Positions 41,501 to 50,594 of a DNA stretch of 64,000 nucleotides are shown here, piece by piece. Within the stretch, counting starts at the first letter, position 1. Every line of letters starts with the position of its first letter. The position numbers and the translations under genes were made by a program. The notes beneath the pieces were generated by a model, which did no database searches, was not told where the DNA came from, and saw only the letters and a list, made by a program, of their open reading frames with translations. Where the stretch lies: the NCBI RefSeq assembly GCF_000760695.4, contig NZ_JHEG04000001.1, forward strand, positions 5,772,204-5,836,203, given 5' to 3'. Source of the DNA: Tolypothrix bouteillei VB521301. GTDB taxonomy: Bacteria > Cyanobacteriota > Cyanobacteriia > Cyanobacteriales > Nostocaceae.

Positions 41501-44500
41501 CACTTATGCTGCTAACAATGTTGACAATAGTGGCGAGACCTTAAAAATTGCTCTTCCTAATTACGGTGAAGCAACCAATTACTTCTCCGGACAGATGGAT
41601 GAAATCCGAGTTTGGAATGTAGCTCGCACCGAAACAGAAATTAAGACCAACTACAATCGCACTTTGAATGGAACACAAACAGGGTTAGTTGGTTACTGGA
41701 ACTTTAATAAAGATACGAATAGCAGCACTGCGATCGCAAATTCAACCGCAAATGGCAATAACGGTACCCTGGTGAATGGAGGGGGAAGTAATATTGTTTT
41801 TCAAAGTAATGCTGGTCATGACACAATAGTCGGGGGTGCGGGAAATGACTATCTCAAAGGTGGAAGTGGCAATGATGTTCTCGTTGGCGATAGTAATGAC
41901 AATACTCTGAATTTAGATGGCGTCAACGATTATGTCCAAATTGCCAATGAGTCTTACTTTGATAGCATAACTAGTGCGATTACGATTGAGACTTGGATTA
42001 AGGTCGATAGTTTTACAAAAAATTGGCAAGCTATTGTTACCAAAGGAGATAATAGTTGGCGCTTACATCGTAACGACACTGAGAATACCCTGAATTTTTA
42101 TATTGAAGGTGTTGGTGGTGTTAACAGCACTACTACTGTGAATGATGGTCAGTGGCACCACGTTGCGGCAGTTTATGATGGCAGTAAATTACAAATCTAT
42201 ATCGATGGGGTTCTCAACGGTCAAACCACTGCTAGCGGTGCTATCCCTACCAACAATTACAATATTCTGATTGGTGAGAACGAGCAGCAATCAGGTAGAT
42301 ATTTTTACGGACAAATTGATGATGTTCGGATTTGGAATGTTGCTCGTAGCGCCACAGAAATTAGTAATAATCTAAATGCAACCTTAACTGGTAAGGAAAC
42401 TGGTTTAGTCGGTTACTGGAACTTTAATGAAAATAGTATTAGTGGCAATACCATCACCGATTTAACAGGAAATGGCAATAATGGTACCCTCTTTAACGGA
42501 CAGGGAAATAATTTTATTGCTGAAACTAGCGGTGGTAACGATACCTTAGAAGGGGGTGCAGGTAATGATACTCTCACTGGTAATGCTGGTGCAGATACTT
42601 TTGTATTTAATTCTTTATCTGAAGGTATCGATACTATTACCGATTTCGATGGCACCGAAGGAGATTTAATCGCAGTTAGCCGTGATGGTTTTGGTATTAG
42701 TGGGGCTAAGGTTAATAACTTCACTTATAACTCAACCACCGGAGCATTATCTTTTGATGGAACTCAGTTTGCGACCCTGAAAAATCCTAGTAGTTTTAAT
42801 CTCAGTAACAGTATCTACATCAAAGATGAATATCGCAAAGAAGTAGAATCTGATAATCCCATTGCTTACTGGCGCTTAGGTGACAGTACTGGAACTGTTG
42901 CAGATAATTTAGGGAGTTTAGGTAGTGCAGTAGATGGTACTTACTCCAATAGTCCTACTTTGGGAGCGTCAAGTTTAGTTTGGTCAGGTTATCGTAATAC
43001 TGCAGCCGATTTTGATGGTATTAACGACGGTGTTCTCATTCCCGATAATACTAGTGTTAATGCTGGTAATTCCTACAGCCAGAAAACTATCGAACTGTGG
43101 TTTAAGGCTGATAAATTAACTGGTACACAAGTTCTCTACGAGCAAGGAGGACAAACCAACGGTTTAAATATCTTCCTTGAAGGTACGCAACTAAAAATGG
43201 GTGCTTGGGTCAATCAAGCTGGTAATTGGCTGAGTCAAGCAGTTAGCATCGGTAACATCTATCATGTCGTCTTGGTTTTTGATGCTGGAAAACTGACAGG
43301 TTATGTCAACGGAGAAGCAATTGGGACGGCTACAACCAGCTTTACAGCTATTCCCAGCCATACTACGGATGTGGCGATCGCACAAATGTCTGGCGAGACT
43401 CGCTTCTCAAATACTAGTAGTTATACTGGTAATGGATACTACTTTGATGGCATTATTGATGAAGTCGCCCTTTATAATACTGCATTGTCTGGGACACAAG
43501 TTCAGGAGCATTATGATGCAGCTGCTGCTCCCCAAACCTTAACTGGTAGCACTGGTAATGATACTCTTGTTAGTGGTACGGGGGATGACACAATTAGCGG
43601 TGGTGCTGGTAATGACATTATTGCTGGTAACGGCGGTCAAAACAGCCTTACTGGTGGCGCAGGGTCAGATGATTTTATCTTTACCGAAGTTTCCCATTTT
43701 GTTGATACAATTCAGGATTTCACTCCTACCAAATATCCTTACACTCAATTTAATGTCAGTTCCATCTTTAACGCAGATGTGATTCACAACTCTGGTGATT
43801 CTACCCAGGATGCAACTGTCATGGATAGCAATGCTTATGTACTGGTGACAGACAACTTTGCTAAGAGTTTATCTAGTAGCGGTAATGGTTTACCTGATGA
43901 TGGTTATTTTGGCGCTCAAGGATATCGCCCAGAAGTCAAGCTTAGCTACCATAACAACAATAATGGCTTAAATGCTCGTGTTGTTACGAACAATGGAGAA
44001 TATTTCTCTTTCACGACTGAATCCAAGCAGTATGCCGAAGTTCATTTATTCGCATCAGCCACACATGGTAGCTCTACGATGAATGTAACCCTCACTTATA
44101 GTGATGGTACAACTACTACCCAAACGGCTTTAAGTATCCCCGATTGGTTCTATGAAATTACCGAAACTAGCGATCGCTATTATCTCGTCGATGGCATGGA
44201 TCGCTATAAAGAAGACACGGGTGTACTATACGATGCCAACAATCCAGCAATTTTCGGTTTCCGTATTGCTGCCGATCCGACCAAAACCCTCTGCAGCGTG
44301 ACTGTGACAAAAAGTAGCTCCACCGGACGGTTAGTGTTTTTAGGGGCTACTGGAGTTGCTCAAGCCCAGACAGAACGCGATCGCATTATTATCGCCTCCA
44401 GCTTTGGCGCAACTTCCCTCGAACAATTTAGCTTTGATGCAGCAACCGGAGGACTTTTATTTGCAGGGACTAAGTTTGCTACCTTAGCTGGAGTTTCCAG

Positions 44501-47444
44501 TCTGGACTTAGCTAGCAATATTGTCATTCAACAGAGCTTCAAAATTGCCGAAAATAGCGCTAATGGTACCAGCATCGGTTCAGTTGCGATTAACAATCCA
44601 GCAGCAACTACTCCCTATAAAATCATTTCTGGAAACGATCAAGGTATTTTTGCTCTCAATGCCTCCACTGGTGAAATTACAGTTGCCAACTCCGCTCAAT
44701 TAAACTATGAAACAATTGCTGATAGCTATCAAATAGAAGTCAAAGTTGCAGATACCAATGGTCGAACCTCTACTAAGTTGGTGACAATAAAAGTTACAGA
44801 TGTCAACGAAGCACCAATCATCAATAATTACAGCTTCTCAATCCCAGAAGGTTCTGCCGAAGATACCGTTATCGGGACAGTCACTGCAACTGATCCCGAT
44901 GCCGGAGATAGTAAGTACTATCAAATTACTGCTGGTAATGAAAGTAACATTTTTAACGTCGGCTCTTTAACAGGTCAAATCACCATTGGTGCTAACTCCA
45001 GTAAATTAGACTATGAAACTGCTACGAGCTATACATTGACTGTCAGAGTAACTGATTCAGCAGGTAAAACAGATGACGCAACAGTAACGATTAATGTTAC
45101 CGATGTCAATGAAGCACCTGTTCTGGACAACCAGAGTTTTTACATTCATCAATTTGGAACTCAAAGCGATAAAGGAGATGCGATCGGCAAAGTTGTTGCC
45201 AGTGATGATAATGGTGATACCCTCACTTACAGTATTGTTAATGGTAACAGTAATAATTTCTTTGCTATTAACTCAGCCACCGGTCAACTGAGCATCAATC
45301 CTAACTTGACTGCCACTGAGCGTAAAAATCTGATTAAAAGTACTGCCAGAAGCTTTGAACTGACAGTTGCAGCCAGTGACGGGGAACTCAGTGATACGGC
45401 AACAATTACCTTGGAAAAAAGCATTTTCAAGGATGTGTTTAGTCGAAATGGTCAAAGCAATGCCTTTAGTGAGTTTAATGATAAAACTCTCTCTACAGCT
45501 TCTCATGCTGCGCCAAGTTTAGCCGATCTCGATCGAGATGGAGATTTAGATGCTTTTGTTGGTAAAAATGCACAGATGTCTAATACAAATATTAGGGGGT
45601 TTCAATATTACGAAAATATTGATGGTATCTTAGCAAGTAGTGCTAGCCCAAATAATCCTGCTTATGCTCAATCTCTAAGTACAGTTGGCTTTAACCCCAA
45701 AGCTGCTTTTGCCGATGTTGATAATGATGGGGATTTAGATGTTGTCATTGGTGATGATGAGGGTACAATCAGCTACTTGCAAAACAATAACGGCAATTAT
45801 AGTGAAAAATCTGGTAGCGATAATCCTTTCAGTGGGATTGATGTTGGAAGCTATGCTAGCCCAGCCTTTGCCGATATTGACACCGATGGCGATTTAGATG
45901 CTTTCATTGGCAAAGATGTTGGTGGGATATTCTATTATCAAAACAACAATGGCACATTTAGTTTCAATGATGGTGGTATTAATGGCTATAATGCTGTTGC
46001 TTCAAATGCTTCTCCCACCTTTGCCGATATTAACAACGATGGTTATTTAGATTTAATCGTTGGTAGTGGTGATGGTACAATTTCATATTTCCAAAATGAT
46101 GGTGATGGAACTTTCACCCAACAAACAGGCAGTAATAACCCCTTCAACGGTATTGATGTCGGCACGAATGCAGCCCCAACTATCGGAGATTTAGATAGTG
46201 ACGGCTATCTAGATTTAGCAATTGGGGCTGCTAATGGGGATGTTTACTACTATCGAGGAACTTCTCGTATATATGAAGTAACTTTCTCTTCAACTAATCA
46301 AAGTACCTGGGGTAGTGGAAGTTCAATTAAAACAGCGTTTAATTGGGAACCCTTCGACCCGATTAAGTGGAACTACACTTTCAACAAAGACTTTGGTTTT
46401 ATCGACTTTGGTGGTGGTACTGCTGGGGACTTTCATTTCCGCACTGGCTATGAAATTGATTCAGGTACAATTAATAGTACCTTGCCCTTTGACATCATGG
46501 TCAACGCTCCTAAAAAAGTGGCAATTGGCGATAAGGTCACTATCTCTACTGGCTACAGTCTCTCGGATAGTGCATCATTTTCAACCACAACTCCTTATGT
46601 CAGTGCTTACCTCGACCTTGGTTTGATGTTCTATTTGGGTGCCTATGCCAGCATTGATTACAAAGTTGGTAAATACACTTATGACATTGCTGACCAATTG
46701 GGGACAAACATCGATTATTCAATTGATTTTGAGTTTGATACTCGAGATGGGGAATATTCTAAAACTTTCTTCGATTTTGCTGACTTTACTCTTAGCTCTC
46801 CAGATATTGCTGTAAGTGGTACAGTCGCAGATGATAATACTCTTTCTGGTAGTGCTGAGGATGTTTTCTTATCAACCGAGATATCCCTTGATGACTTGAT
46901 TGTCGAAAAATTCTTGAAACAATCCAGCAATGTTTATATGCAAGCGCTGGGCAATGCTTGGCAAAATGATTTTAATATTGGTGTGGCAGGAGTTGAATGG
47001 GATTTATTGGATTTAGATTTGATTGGCGATATTTCTCTCAAAACCAGCTATGCGTTAGACTTTGACTCTTTAAATGGACAGGTGATTTTAGAAAATGGAA
47101 CTACCAAATCCTTCACAGCGGGAGATGATGTCTCTATTGACTTGCTGACTGGTATGGACACCAATCATAATAGCAAGTTAGATTACGCTCTCAAGTTTGA
47201 CCTGGTTAATCCAAAATTAACTACTAAAGTTGACCTCGTCTTCGATCTTGACTTTGATATTGCTGCTCTTCAAGGTTCAGCTTGGTACGATGTCTGGTTA
47301 TCCAAAGGTAGTAAAGATTTTGGACCTGTATACGATCGGTCCTTCGACATTGCCAAAGGAAGTATCAATATTTATAACCAAACCTTCGCTTTAGGTGGTT
47401 TCAGCAGTACTTACATCAACGATTTAGCCATTACTATTGTTTAA
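38577..47444 (+). CDS. Giant LamG/RTX/cadherin/VCBS adhesin
   Basis: A 2955-residue, presumably exported surface or matrix protein. In order: a LamG/concanavalin-like domain (about residues 1-230, DNPIAYWRLG); two almost identical 593-residue units (231-823, 824-1416), each with two LamG domains (LNLDGVNDYV ... WHHVAVVWDYSSGT) and RTX nonapeptides (GGAGNDTLTG); a further LamG domain (about 1420-1640); more RTX repeats (GGAGNDIIAGNGGQ); a beta-rich stretch; three cadherin-like repeats ending in VTDVNEAP (about 1981-2280); and FG-GAP/VCBS repeats with calcium-type DxDxDG loops (LADLDRDGDLDAF, about 2305-2560). About 390 unassigned residues follow. There is no Sec signal peptide, so type I secretion is likely, but no transporter gene is adjacent. 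Calcium and glycan binding is expected of such domains; the target is unknown. Confidence 0.9.
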   Translation: MATYQGEILLDNPIAYWRLGEITETIADNLGSLGSAVDGTYSGSPLFGISGLIGDSNTAVKFDGVDDGVLIPDNSSINTGASYSQKTIELTFSADTVTGTRIIYEQGDTTNGLNIYLKDNQLKLGAWASNSGQWLSYEISADKTYHVVLVFNAGQLTGYVNGKSIGTVSTTFTSIPTHTGDIGIARLSDDTRFSNTVSTTEDSGYYFDGIIDEVVLYNTALSASRIQTHYEAAAIPLSLTGSGDNDYLVGGTGNDTIVGDGDSDDNVLNLDGVNDYVNLNAGLINLATGDFTLEAWIKTTGTTEAILVKNDGDTSWEKGEKAFYINSIGKVEFVGYGNSYIKGGTAVNDGQWHHVAVVWDYSSGTTGTGRIYVDGVNVTTSSTYAANNVDNSGETLKIALPNYGEATSYFSGQMDEIRVWNVARTETEIKTNYNRTLNGTQTGLVGYWNFNKDTNSSTAIANSTANGNNGTLVNGGGSNIVFQSNAGHDTIVGGAGNDYLKGGSGNDVLVGDSNDNTLNLDGVNDYVQIANESYFDSITSAITIETWIKVDSFTKNWQAIVTKGDNSWRLHRNDTENTLNFYIEGVGGVNSTTTVNDGQWHHVAAVYDGSKLQIYIDGVLNGQTTASGAIPTNNYNILIGENEQQSGRYFYGQIDDVRIWNVARSATEISNNLNATLTGKETGLVGYWNFNENSISGNTITDLTGNGNNGTLFNGQGNNFIAETSGGNDTLEGGAGNDTLTGNAGADTFVFNSLSEGIDTITDFDGTEGDLIEVSRDGFGIIGAKVNNFTYNSTTGTLSFNGTQFATLKNPVSFNFTNSIYIKEAAAIPLSLTGSGDNDYLVGGTENDTIVGDGDSDDNVLNLDGVNDYVNLNAGLINLATGDFTLEAWIKTTGTTEAILVKNDGDTSWEKGEKAFYINSVGKVEFVGYGNSYIKGGTAVNDGQWHHVAVVWDYSSGTAGTGRIYVDGVNVTTSSTYAANNVDNSGETLKIALPNYGEATNYFSGQMDEIRVWNVARTETEIKTNYNRTLNGTQTGLVGYWNFNKDTNSSTAIANSTANGNNGTLVNGGGSNIVFQSNAGHDTIVGGAGNDYLKGGSGNDVLVGDSNDNTLNLDGVNDYVQIANESYFDSITSAITIETWIKVDSFTKNWQAIVTKGDNSWRLHRNDTENTLNFYIEGVGGVNSTTTVNDGQWHHVAAVYDGSKLQIYIDGVLNGQTTASGAIPTNNYNILIGENEQQSGRYFYGQIDDVRIWNVARSATEISNNLNATLTGKETGLVGYWNFNENSISGNTITDLTGNGNNGTLFNGQGNNFIAETSGGNDTLEGGAGNDTLTGNAGADTFVFNSLSEGIDTITDFDGTEGDLIAVSRDGFGISGAKVNNFTYNSTTGALSFDGTQFATLKNPSSFNLSNSIYIKDEYRKEVESDNPIAYWRLGDSTGTVADNLGSLGSAVDGTYSNSPTLGASSLVWSGYRNTAADFDGINDGVLIPDNTSVNAGNSYSQKTIELWFKADKLTGTQVLYEQGGQTNGLNIFLEGTQLKMGAWVNQAGNWLSQAVSIGNIYHVVLVFDAGKLTGYVNGEAIGTATTSFTAIPSHTTDVAIAQMSGETRFSNTSSYTGNGYYFDGIIDEVALYNTALSGTQVQEHYDAAAAPQTLTGSTGNDTLVSGTGDDTISGGAGNDIIAGNGGQNSLTGGAGSDDFIFTEVSHFVDTIQDFTPTKYPYTQFNVSSIFNADVIHNSGDSTQDATVMDSNAYVLVTDNFAKSLSSSGNGLPDDGYFGAQGYRPEVKLSYHNNNNGLNARVVTNNGEYFSFTTESKQYAEVHLFASATHGSSTMNVTLTYSDGTTTTQTALSIPDWFYEITETSDRYYLVDGMDRYKEDTGVLYDANNPAIFGFRIAADPTKTLCSVTVTKSSSTGRLVFLGATGVAQAQTERDRIIIASSFGATSLEQFSFDAATGGLLFAGTKFATLAGVSSLDLASNIVIQQSFKIAENSANGTSIGSVAINNPAATTPYKIISGNDQGIFALNASTGEITVANSAQLNYETIADSYQIEVKVADTNGRTSTKLVTIKVTDVNEAPIINNYSFSIPEGSAEDTVIGTVTATDPDAGDSKYYQITAGNESNIFNVGSLTGQITIGANSSKLDYETATSYTLTVRVTDSAGKTDDATVTINVTDVNEAPVLDNQSFYIHQFGTQSDKGDAIGKVVASDDNGDTLTYSIVNGNSNNFFAINSATGQLSINPNLTATERKNLIKSTARSFELTVAASDGELSDTATITLEKSIFKDVFSRNGQSNAFSEFNDKTLSTASHAAPSLADLDRDGDLDAFVGKNAQMSNTNIRGFQYYENIDGILASSASPNNPAYAQSLSTVGFNPKAAFADVDNDGDLDVVIGDDEGTISYLQNNNGNYSEKSGSDNPFSGIDVGSYASPAFADIDTDGDLDAFIGKDVGGIFYYQNNNGTFSFNDGGINGYNAVASNASPTFADINNDGYLDLIVGSGDGTISYFQNDGDGTFTQQTGSNNPFNGIDVGTNAAPTIGDLDSDGYLDLAIGAANGDVYYYRGTSRIYEVTFSSTNQSTWGSGSSIKTAFNWEPFDPIKWNYTFNKDFGFIDFGGGTAGDFHFRTGYEIDSGTINSTLPFDIMVNAPKKVAIGDKVTISTGYSLSDSASFSTTTPYVSAYLDLGLMFYLGAYASIDYKVGKYTYDIADQLGTNIDYSIDFEFDTRDGEYSKTFFDFADFTLSSPDIAVSGTVADDNTLSGSAEDVFLSTEISLDDLIVEKFLKQSSNVYMQALGNAWQNDFNIGVAGVEWDLLDLDLIGDISLKTSYALDFDSLNGQVILENGTTKSFTAGDDVSIDLLTGMDTNHNSKLDYALKFDLVNPKLTTKVDLVFDLDFDIAALQGSAWYDVWLSKGSKDFGPVYDRSFDIAKGSINIYNQTFALGGFSSTYINDLAITIV
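39267..42824 (+). repeat. 1779-bp tandem duplication within the adhesin gene
   Basis: Unit 1 (39267-41045) and unit 2 (41046-42824) are direct repeats of exactly 1779 bp (593 codons), almost identical at the DNA level. Differences cluster at the edges, for example GIIGAK versus GISGAK and LSFNGTQ versus LSFDGTQ, while long interior stretches are unchanged even at silent sites. That indicates recent duplication or ongoing gene conversion. Confidence 0.95.
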
Positions 47445-47477
47445 TAGTTGATGTAAAAAATTTGCTTGCAATCAGAT

Positions 47478-47514
47478 GAGACGCGTAGCCTGCGGTCAAC
47501 AGGCTCTGCGTCTC
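47478..47514 (+). terminator. Long hairpin after the adhesin gene
   Basis: GAGACGCGTAGCCTG pairs with CAGGCTCTGCGTCTC (13 of 15 positions) around a 7-base loop, 34 bp after the stop codon, and is followed by TTATTC. It is both a likely transcript end and a member of the GACGCGTAGCCTGC family of cyanobacterial palindromes. Confidence 0.65.
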
Positions 47515-47543
47515 TTATTCCCAAACATTGAAATTACATTGCC

Positions 47544-48509
47544 ATGACATTGCCCAATCAGCCAAATATCTCAAAATTTCATTCTTCATCGAATTCTTTA
47601 TCTTCTGATTTTGAATCTAATCTTAAAATCAAATATCAATGGGTTTATAATTTAACTGTTGACAATATAGTTGAATTTGAACCGTTAAGTTTTCCCAGTA
47701 TAAAAAAACGCTGGCAAAGTACAAGAGTAAGGGGTCATTTAGCTGGTGTAGCTGCTTTTCTTAATGCAAAAATGGTGGGATTAATCATCGTTGAATTATT
47801 ACCTAATGCAGTCGAAATTATTTCTTTTTTTGTTATTCCTGAATGTCGCTATCAAGGAATTGGCAATCAACTATTAAAACACGTAGAACAAGCCTTAATT
47901 AAACTAAAAGCCCCTCAAATTCAAGTTAAATACCGCGTCACAGAGTTAACAACATCAGCATTAGAATCCATTTTAAAAAAACAAGAATGGCAACCCCCTC
48001 AAACAGACTTTATCTTATTTAAATCTAATCGCGATAATATTCTGCAAGCACCTTGGCTGAATCAATATTCACTACCAGATAAATTTACTATTTTTCCTTG
48101 GGTAGAACTCACAGAAGCAGATAAAGCAAGTATTATTAAACGTCAAGCTTATCCCGAACTCTTGAGTCCCTTTAGTCCAGATATCCGCCTTGAACCTCTC
48201 AATAGTTTAGGTTTACGCTATCAAGGAGAAGTCGTAGGTTGGGTGATTAATCATCGCATTGACTCGGATACTGTGCGTTATTCGATTATGTTTGTGGAAG
48301 AAAGATTTCAGAAAATGGGGAGAGCCATCTCTTTATTAATTGAGTCCATTAACATCCAAGTCAATAGTAATATTTTTTATGGAACTTTAGCTGTATCTAG
48401 CAGCAATCAACCCATGCTGAAATGGTGCGATCGCTATCTCAAACCTTATACAATTTTGACTTCGGAATCGCGGTATAGCTACAAATTATTGAATTATCGC
48501 TTCTCATAA
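47544..48509 (+). CDS. Two-domain GNAT-family acetyltransferase
   Basis: A 321-residue protein with two GNAT-like halves. The first has the strand VEIISFFVIPECRYQGIGNQLLKHVE, a full acetyl-CoA loop. The second (RLEPLNSLGLRYQGEVVGWV, VRYSIMFVEERFQKMGRAISLL) has a degenerate loop. Tandem GNAT proteins often keep one active half. It starts 99 bp after the adhesin gene on the same strand, separated by a hairpin. A role in modifying the adhesin or its export is conceivable but unsupported. Confidence 0.72.
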   Translation: MTLPNQPNISKFHSSSNSLSSDFESNLKIKYQWVYNLTVDNIVEFEPLSFPSIKKRWQSTRVRGHLAGVAAFLNAKMVGLIIVELLPNAVEIISFFVIPECRYQGIGNQLLKHVEQALIKLKAPQIQVKYRVTELTTSALESILKKQEWQPPQTDFILFKSNRDNILQAPWLNQYSLPDKFTIFPWVELTEADKASIIKRQAYPELLSPFSPDIRLEPLNSLGLRYQGEVVGWVINHRIDSDTVRYSIMFVEERFQKMGRAISLLIESINIQVNSNIFYGTLAVSSSNQPMLKWCDRYLKPYTILTSESRYSYKLLNYRFS

Positions 48510-48539
48510 CTTCCTTTGTTGTCACCAATTTATTGGAAT

Positions 48540-48786
48540 CCGGTCCAAAACCAGCCCACTCTAGGGCGTTGACGTTGAGCATACCCAACGTTGCCGGACA
48601 ATTCAAAATGATTAAGTTACGCGATAGAGGATATTTTTTTAAGCGATCGCCCAACACGTACTCGCTCCGCTTCCTCATCACCAAGTCATTTGCCATATCA
48701 GCCAGTAATGGATGCCCCTGGCACACTTCTATCTTTGACTCCTCCCAAGCCGGAACCAAAGACCACTCTCCAGAAAAATTGCCCAT
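48540..48786 (-). pseudogene. Fragment of a ParA-like partition ATPase
   Basis: The minus-strand frame reads EWSLVPAWEESKIEV, then MANDLVMRKRSEYVLGDRLK and NLIILNCPATLGMLNVNALE. The last matches the Walker B region of ParA proteins (usually L-I-I-L-D-C-P-x-x-L-G), with Asn in place of the key Asp. The P-loop half and everything after NALEWAG are missing. It is a decayed remnant that probably came from a plasmid, in keeping with the KfrA-like gene beside it. Confidence 0.7.
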
Positions 48787-49161
48787 AATGGGTACACACA
48801 GTCCCCGGATTTATCTGGAACAGAAAATAAAATAATTGTTATGCCTGTTGAAGTGCATTCAACAATTATTCCAGTCCCATGGGGTCAAGAATTGGAAATG
48901 TGTCGTCCCTTGGCACGAGACAAACACCAAAAGTCCTTCTTAGAGAATATTTTTATACTTCTTAAATTGTTCCTCTAGTAAGCTCATCCATGTCAGTCGT
49001 CAGTCTGCTTTATTGATAGAATGCGGTTTTCGGCGGAAGTTTGATGCGATTTTGATGCGGCTAATTAGCAATTTCTTTAAATAGCATCCAGTGAAAATGC
49101 GCTTTCAGAAATTTGGTAATGCGACGTAAAATTTTTGCATCAATCTTCGAACCATAGAATC
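48787..49161. other. Intergenic region before the KfrA-like gene
   Basis: No gene is visible. It contains the inverted words CAACAATTATTCC / ATAATTGTTATG around 48832-48875, a possible palindromic site, and the promoter region of the KfrA-like gene. A TTG at 49135 is in frame with that gene but adds only nine weak codons. Confidence 0.4.
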
Positions 49162-49686
49162 ATGCCAAAATCAAAATCCTTAAGAGAAAAAGTTTTTGAG
49201 GCTTGCCATACTATGTCTCAAGAAAATAAAAAAATTACACGAGATGCCGTGCGAGAAATAACAGGGGGACGTAATACGGATGTGATGCGATACCTCAATG
49301 AATGGCGAGCAGAGCAAGCGAAGCAGGAAAAATCTGCCATAGTAGTTGCAACAAGTACCAAGATTGCTCAACAATCTGAGGAATCAGTTGCAACAATTGA
49401 AAATTCTGCATCCTCCGCATCCCCATCTGCACCCGGAGTTTACACAACCGCACCTCAAGACGACCTAGCTTTAGTTGGAAGACGTAGTGCGGAGCGTGCG
49501 GCGGCAATGCTGTTAGGTGAAAATGTCTTGACCGACTTCTTCCTTGAAAACCCAGATAAACTGCCTGAAGATTTGCGTCTACAGGTCGAAGCCGTGCAAG
49601 CTAAATTCAATCAAAAGTCTAAGCAAAGGCAGGAAGCTTACGACCCGGAGACCTTCACCCGGATGGCGATCGCGCAATTCCAGTAG
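49162..49686 (+). CDS. KfrA-like DNA-binding protein
   Basis: A 174-residue protein starting at the ATG at 49162. The N-terminal 60 residues (VFEACHTMSQENKKITRDAV then REITGGRNTDVMRYLNEWRA) match the KfrA_N winged-helix domain of plasmid-encoded regulators. Unlike classical KfrA it lacks the long alpha-helical coiled-coil tail; a Ser/Ala-rich linker and a short helical end (ERAAAMLLGENVLTDFFLEN) follow. It is the first of four closely spaced genes on the same strand and may regulate them, or act in maintenance of a former plasmid. Confidence 0.75.
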   Translation: MPKSKSLREKVFEACHTMSQENKKITRDAVREITGGRNTDVMRYLNEWRAEQAKQEKSAIVVATSTKIAQQSEESVATIENSASSASPSAPGVYTTAPQDDLALVGRRSAERAAAMLLGENVLTDFFLENPDKLPEDLRLQVEAVQAKFNQKSKQRQEAYDPETFTRMAIAQFQ

Positions 49687-49754
49687 CTATCCCTATCCGG
49701 GTAAACCAGACAACAGATTTTAGATCGCCAATTACCAACCAAGTTCTAAGCAGC

Positions 49755-50513
49755 TTGCAGCAAGGGAAATCAATCTGCGTTATTGGCGAATCAGGAGCAG
49801 GTAAAACATACCTGGCAAAACTGATACAAGAACAGCTTGATTGTGCTTACGGTGTCTATCGCGGTGATAACACAAAATGTCTGCAAATGATTGCTGAAAA
49901 TCTAGGTCTTGAGACTCACAAGATTGATGAAGAAACGGGGGAACAGAAAAGGGCACTGACCGCAAAACAACTTAAAGATGCGATCGCGGCCAATCTAGGC
50001 GACACCATTTTGATTGCTGATAATGCACACAAATGGACAGCTAGCCTTAAGGGATGGCTTGAGGAGCTTTGGGAAGAGGGCCATACTCTATTGCTTTTAG
50101 GTAACAGAAGAGATTTAGAAGGCGTGCTTTTTAAAATTCCTTACCTACCTCTACCACCTCTCAATGAGCAGCAGACAAGAAGCATTATTTGGACTGAAGC
50201 TGCAAAGCTGGGAGTTACGATTACGCCACTTAAAGCAGCAGAGTTAGCGAGCAAAGCTGGTGGTAATCCTTTGTTGGCTCAAAGATTAGTGCTCGAGCTG
50301 CAACAGGGTGTTGATTCGCCACATGATGGAAGTAACTACCGAGACATCACACCATTCTTACTAGCTACCACTGGTCTAGTAGGGGCTGTGAGATTTATCG
50401 GATTAGCTACTGGTGATATATTCTTGCGTGTTGTTGGGGGATTAGCGATTACCTTGTTTTTCTCGTTCCGTAGTTTAGCGTTACTCTTTCCTAAAGGAAA
50501 TAGAAGGAAATGA
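49755..50513 (+). CDS. ExeA/TniB-like ATPase with C-terminal membrane hairpin
   Basis: A 252-residue (or longer) P-loop ATPase. Walker A is GESGAGKTY (residues 11-19), the Walker B-like strand is TILIADNAHKW, sensor 1 is LLLGNRRD, and AELASKAGGNPLLAQRLVLE is the lid helix region. After a hinge, two hydrophobic helices (LLATTGLVGAVRFIGLATG, FLRVVGGLAITLFFSF) would anchor it in the membrane. The only standard start in frame is a TTG at 49755, yet the frame is open back to 49623 and the codons before the TTG (DFRSPITNQVLSSL) look like genuine protein. A rare start such as ATT, or coupling to the KfrA-like gene, is therefore possible. Confidence 0.72.
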   Translation: MQQGKSICVIGESGAGKTYLAKLIQEQLDCAYGVYRGDNTKCLQMIAENLGLETHKIDEETGEQKRALTAKQLKDAIAANLGDTILIADNAHKWTASLKGWLEELWEEGHTLLLLGNRRDLEGVLFKIPYLPLPPLNEQQTRSIIWTEAAKLGVTITPLKAAELASKAGGNPLLAQRLVLELQQGVDSPHDGSNYRDITPFLLATTGLVGAVRFIGLATGDIFLRVVGGLAITLFFSFRSLALLFPKGNRRK

Positions 50514-50594
50514 ATGAAGCATATTTAAGTTTTTTGCTGGTATTGCGCTGTATTTTTTGGTAAAGCTCCTATTTGTTGAAGAAGAAAGCGATTT

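Noticed and set aside
40634..42724. 103-codon minus-strand frames inside the adhesin gene
   Set aside because: Two near-identical shadows generated by the tandem duplication; Val/Pro/Ser-rich and antisense to RTX and LamG coding sequence.
48533..48835. 100-codon plus-strand frame opposite the ParA fragment
   Set aside because: The minus-strand reading has clear ParA motifs; the plus-strand frame is its shadow.
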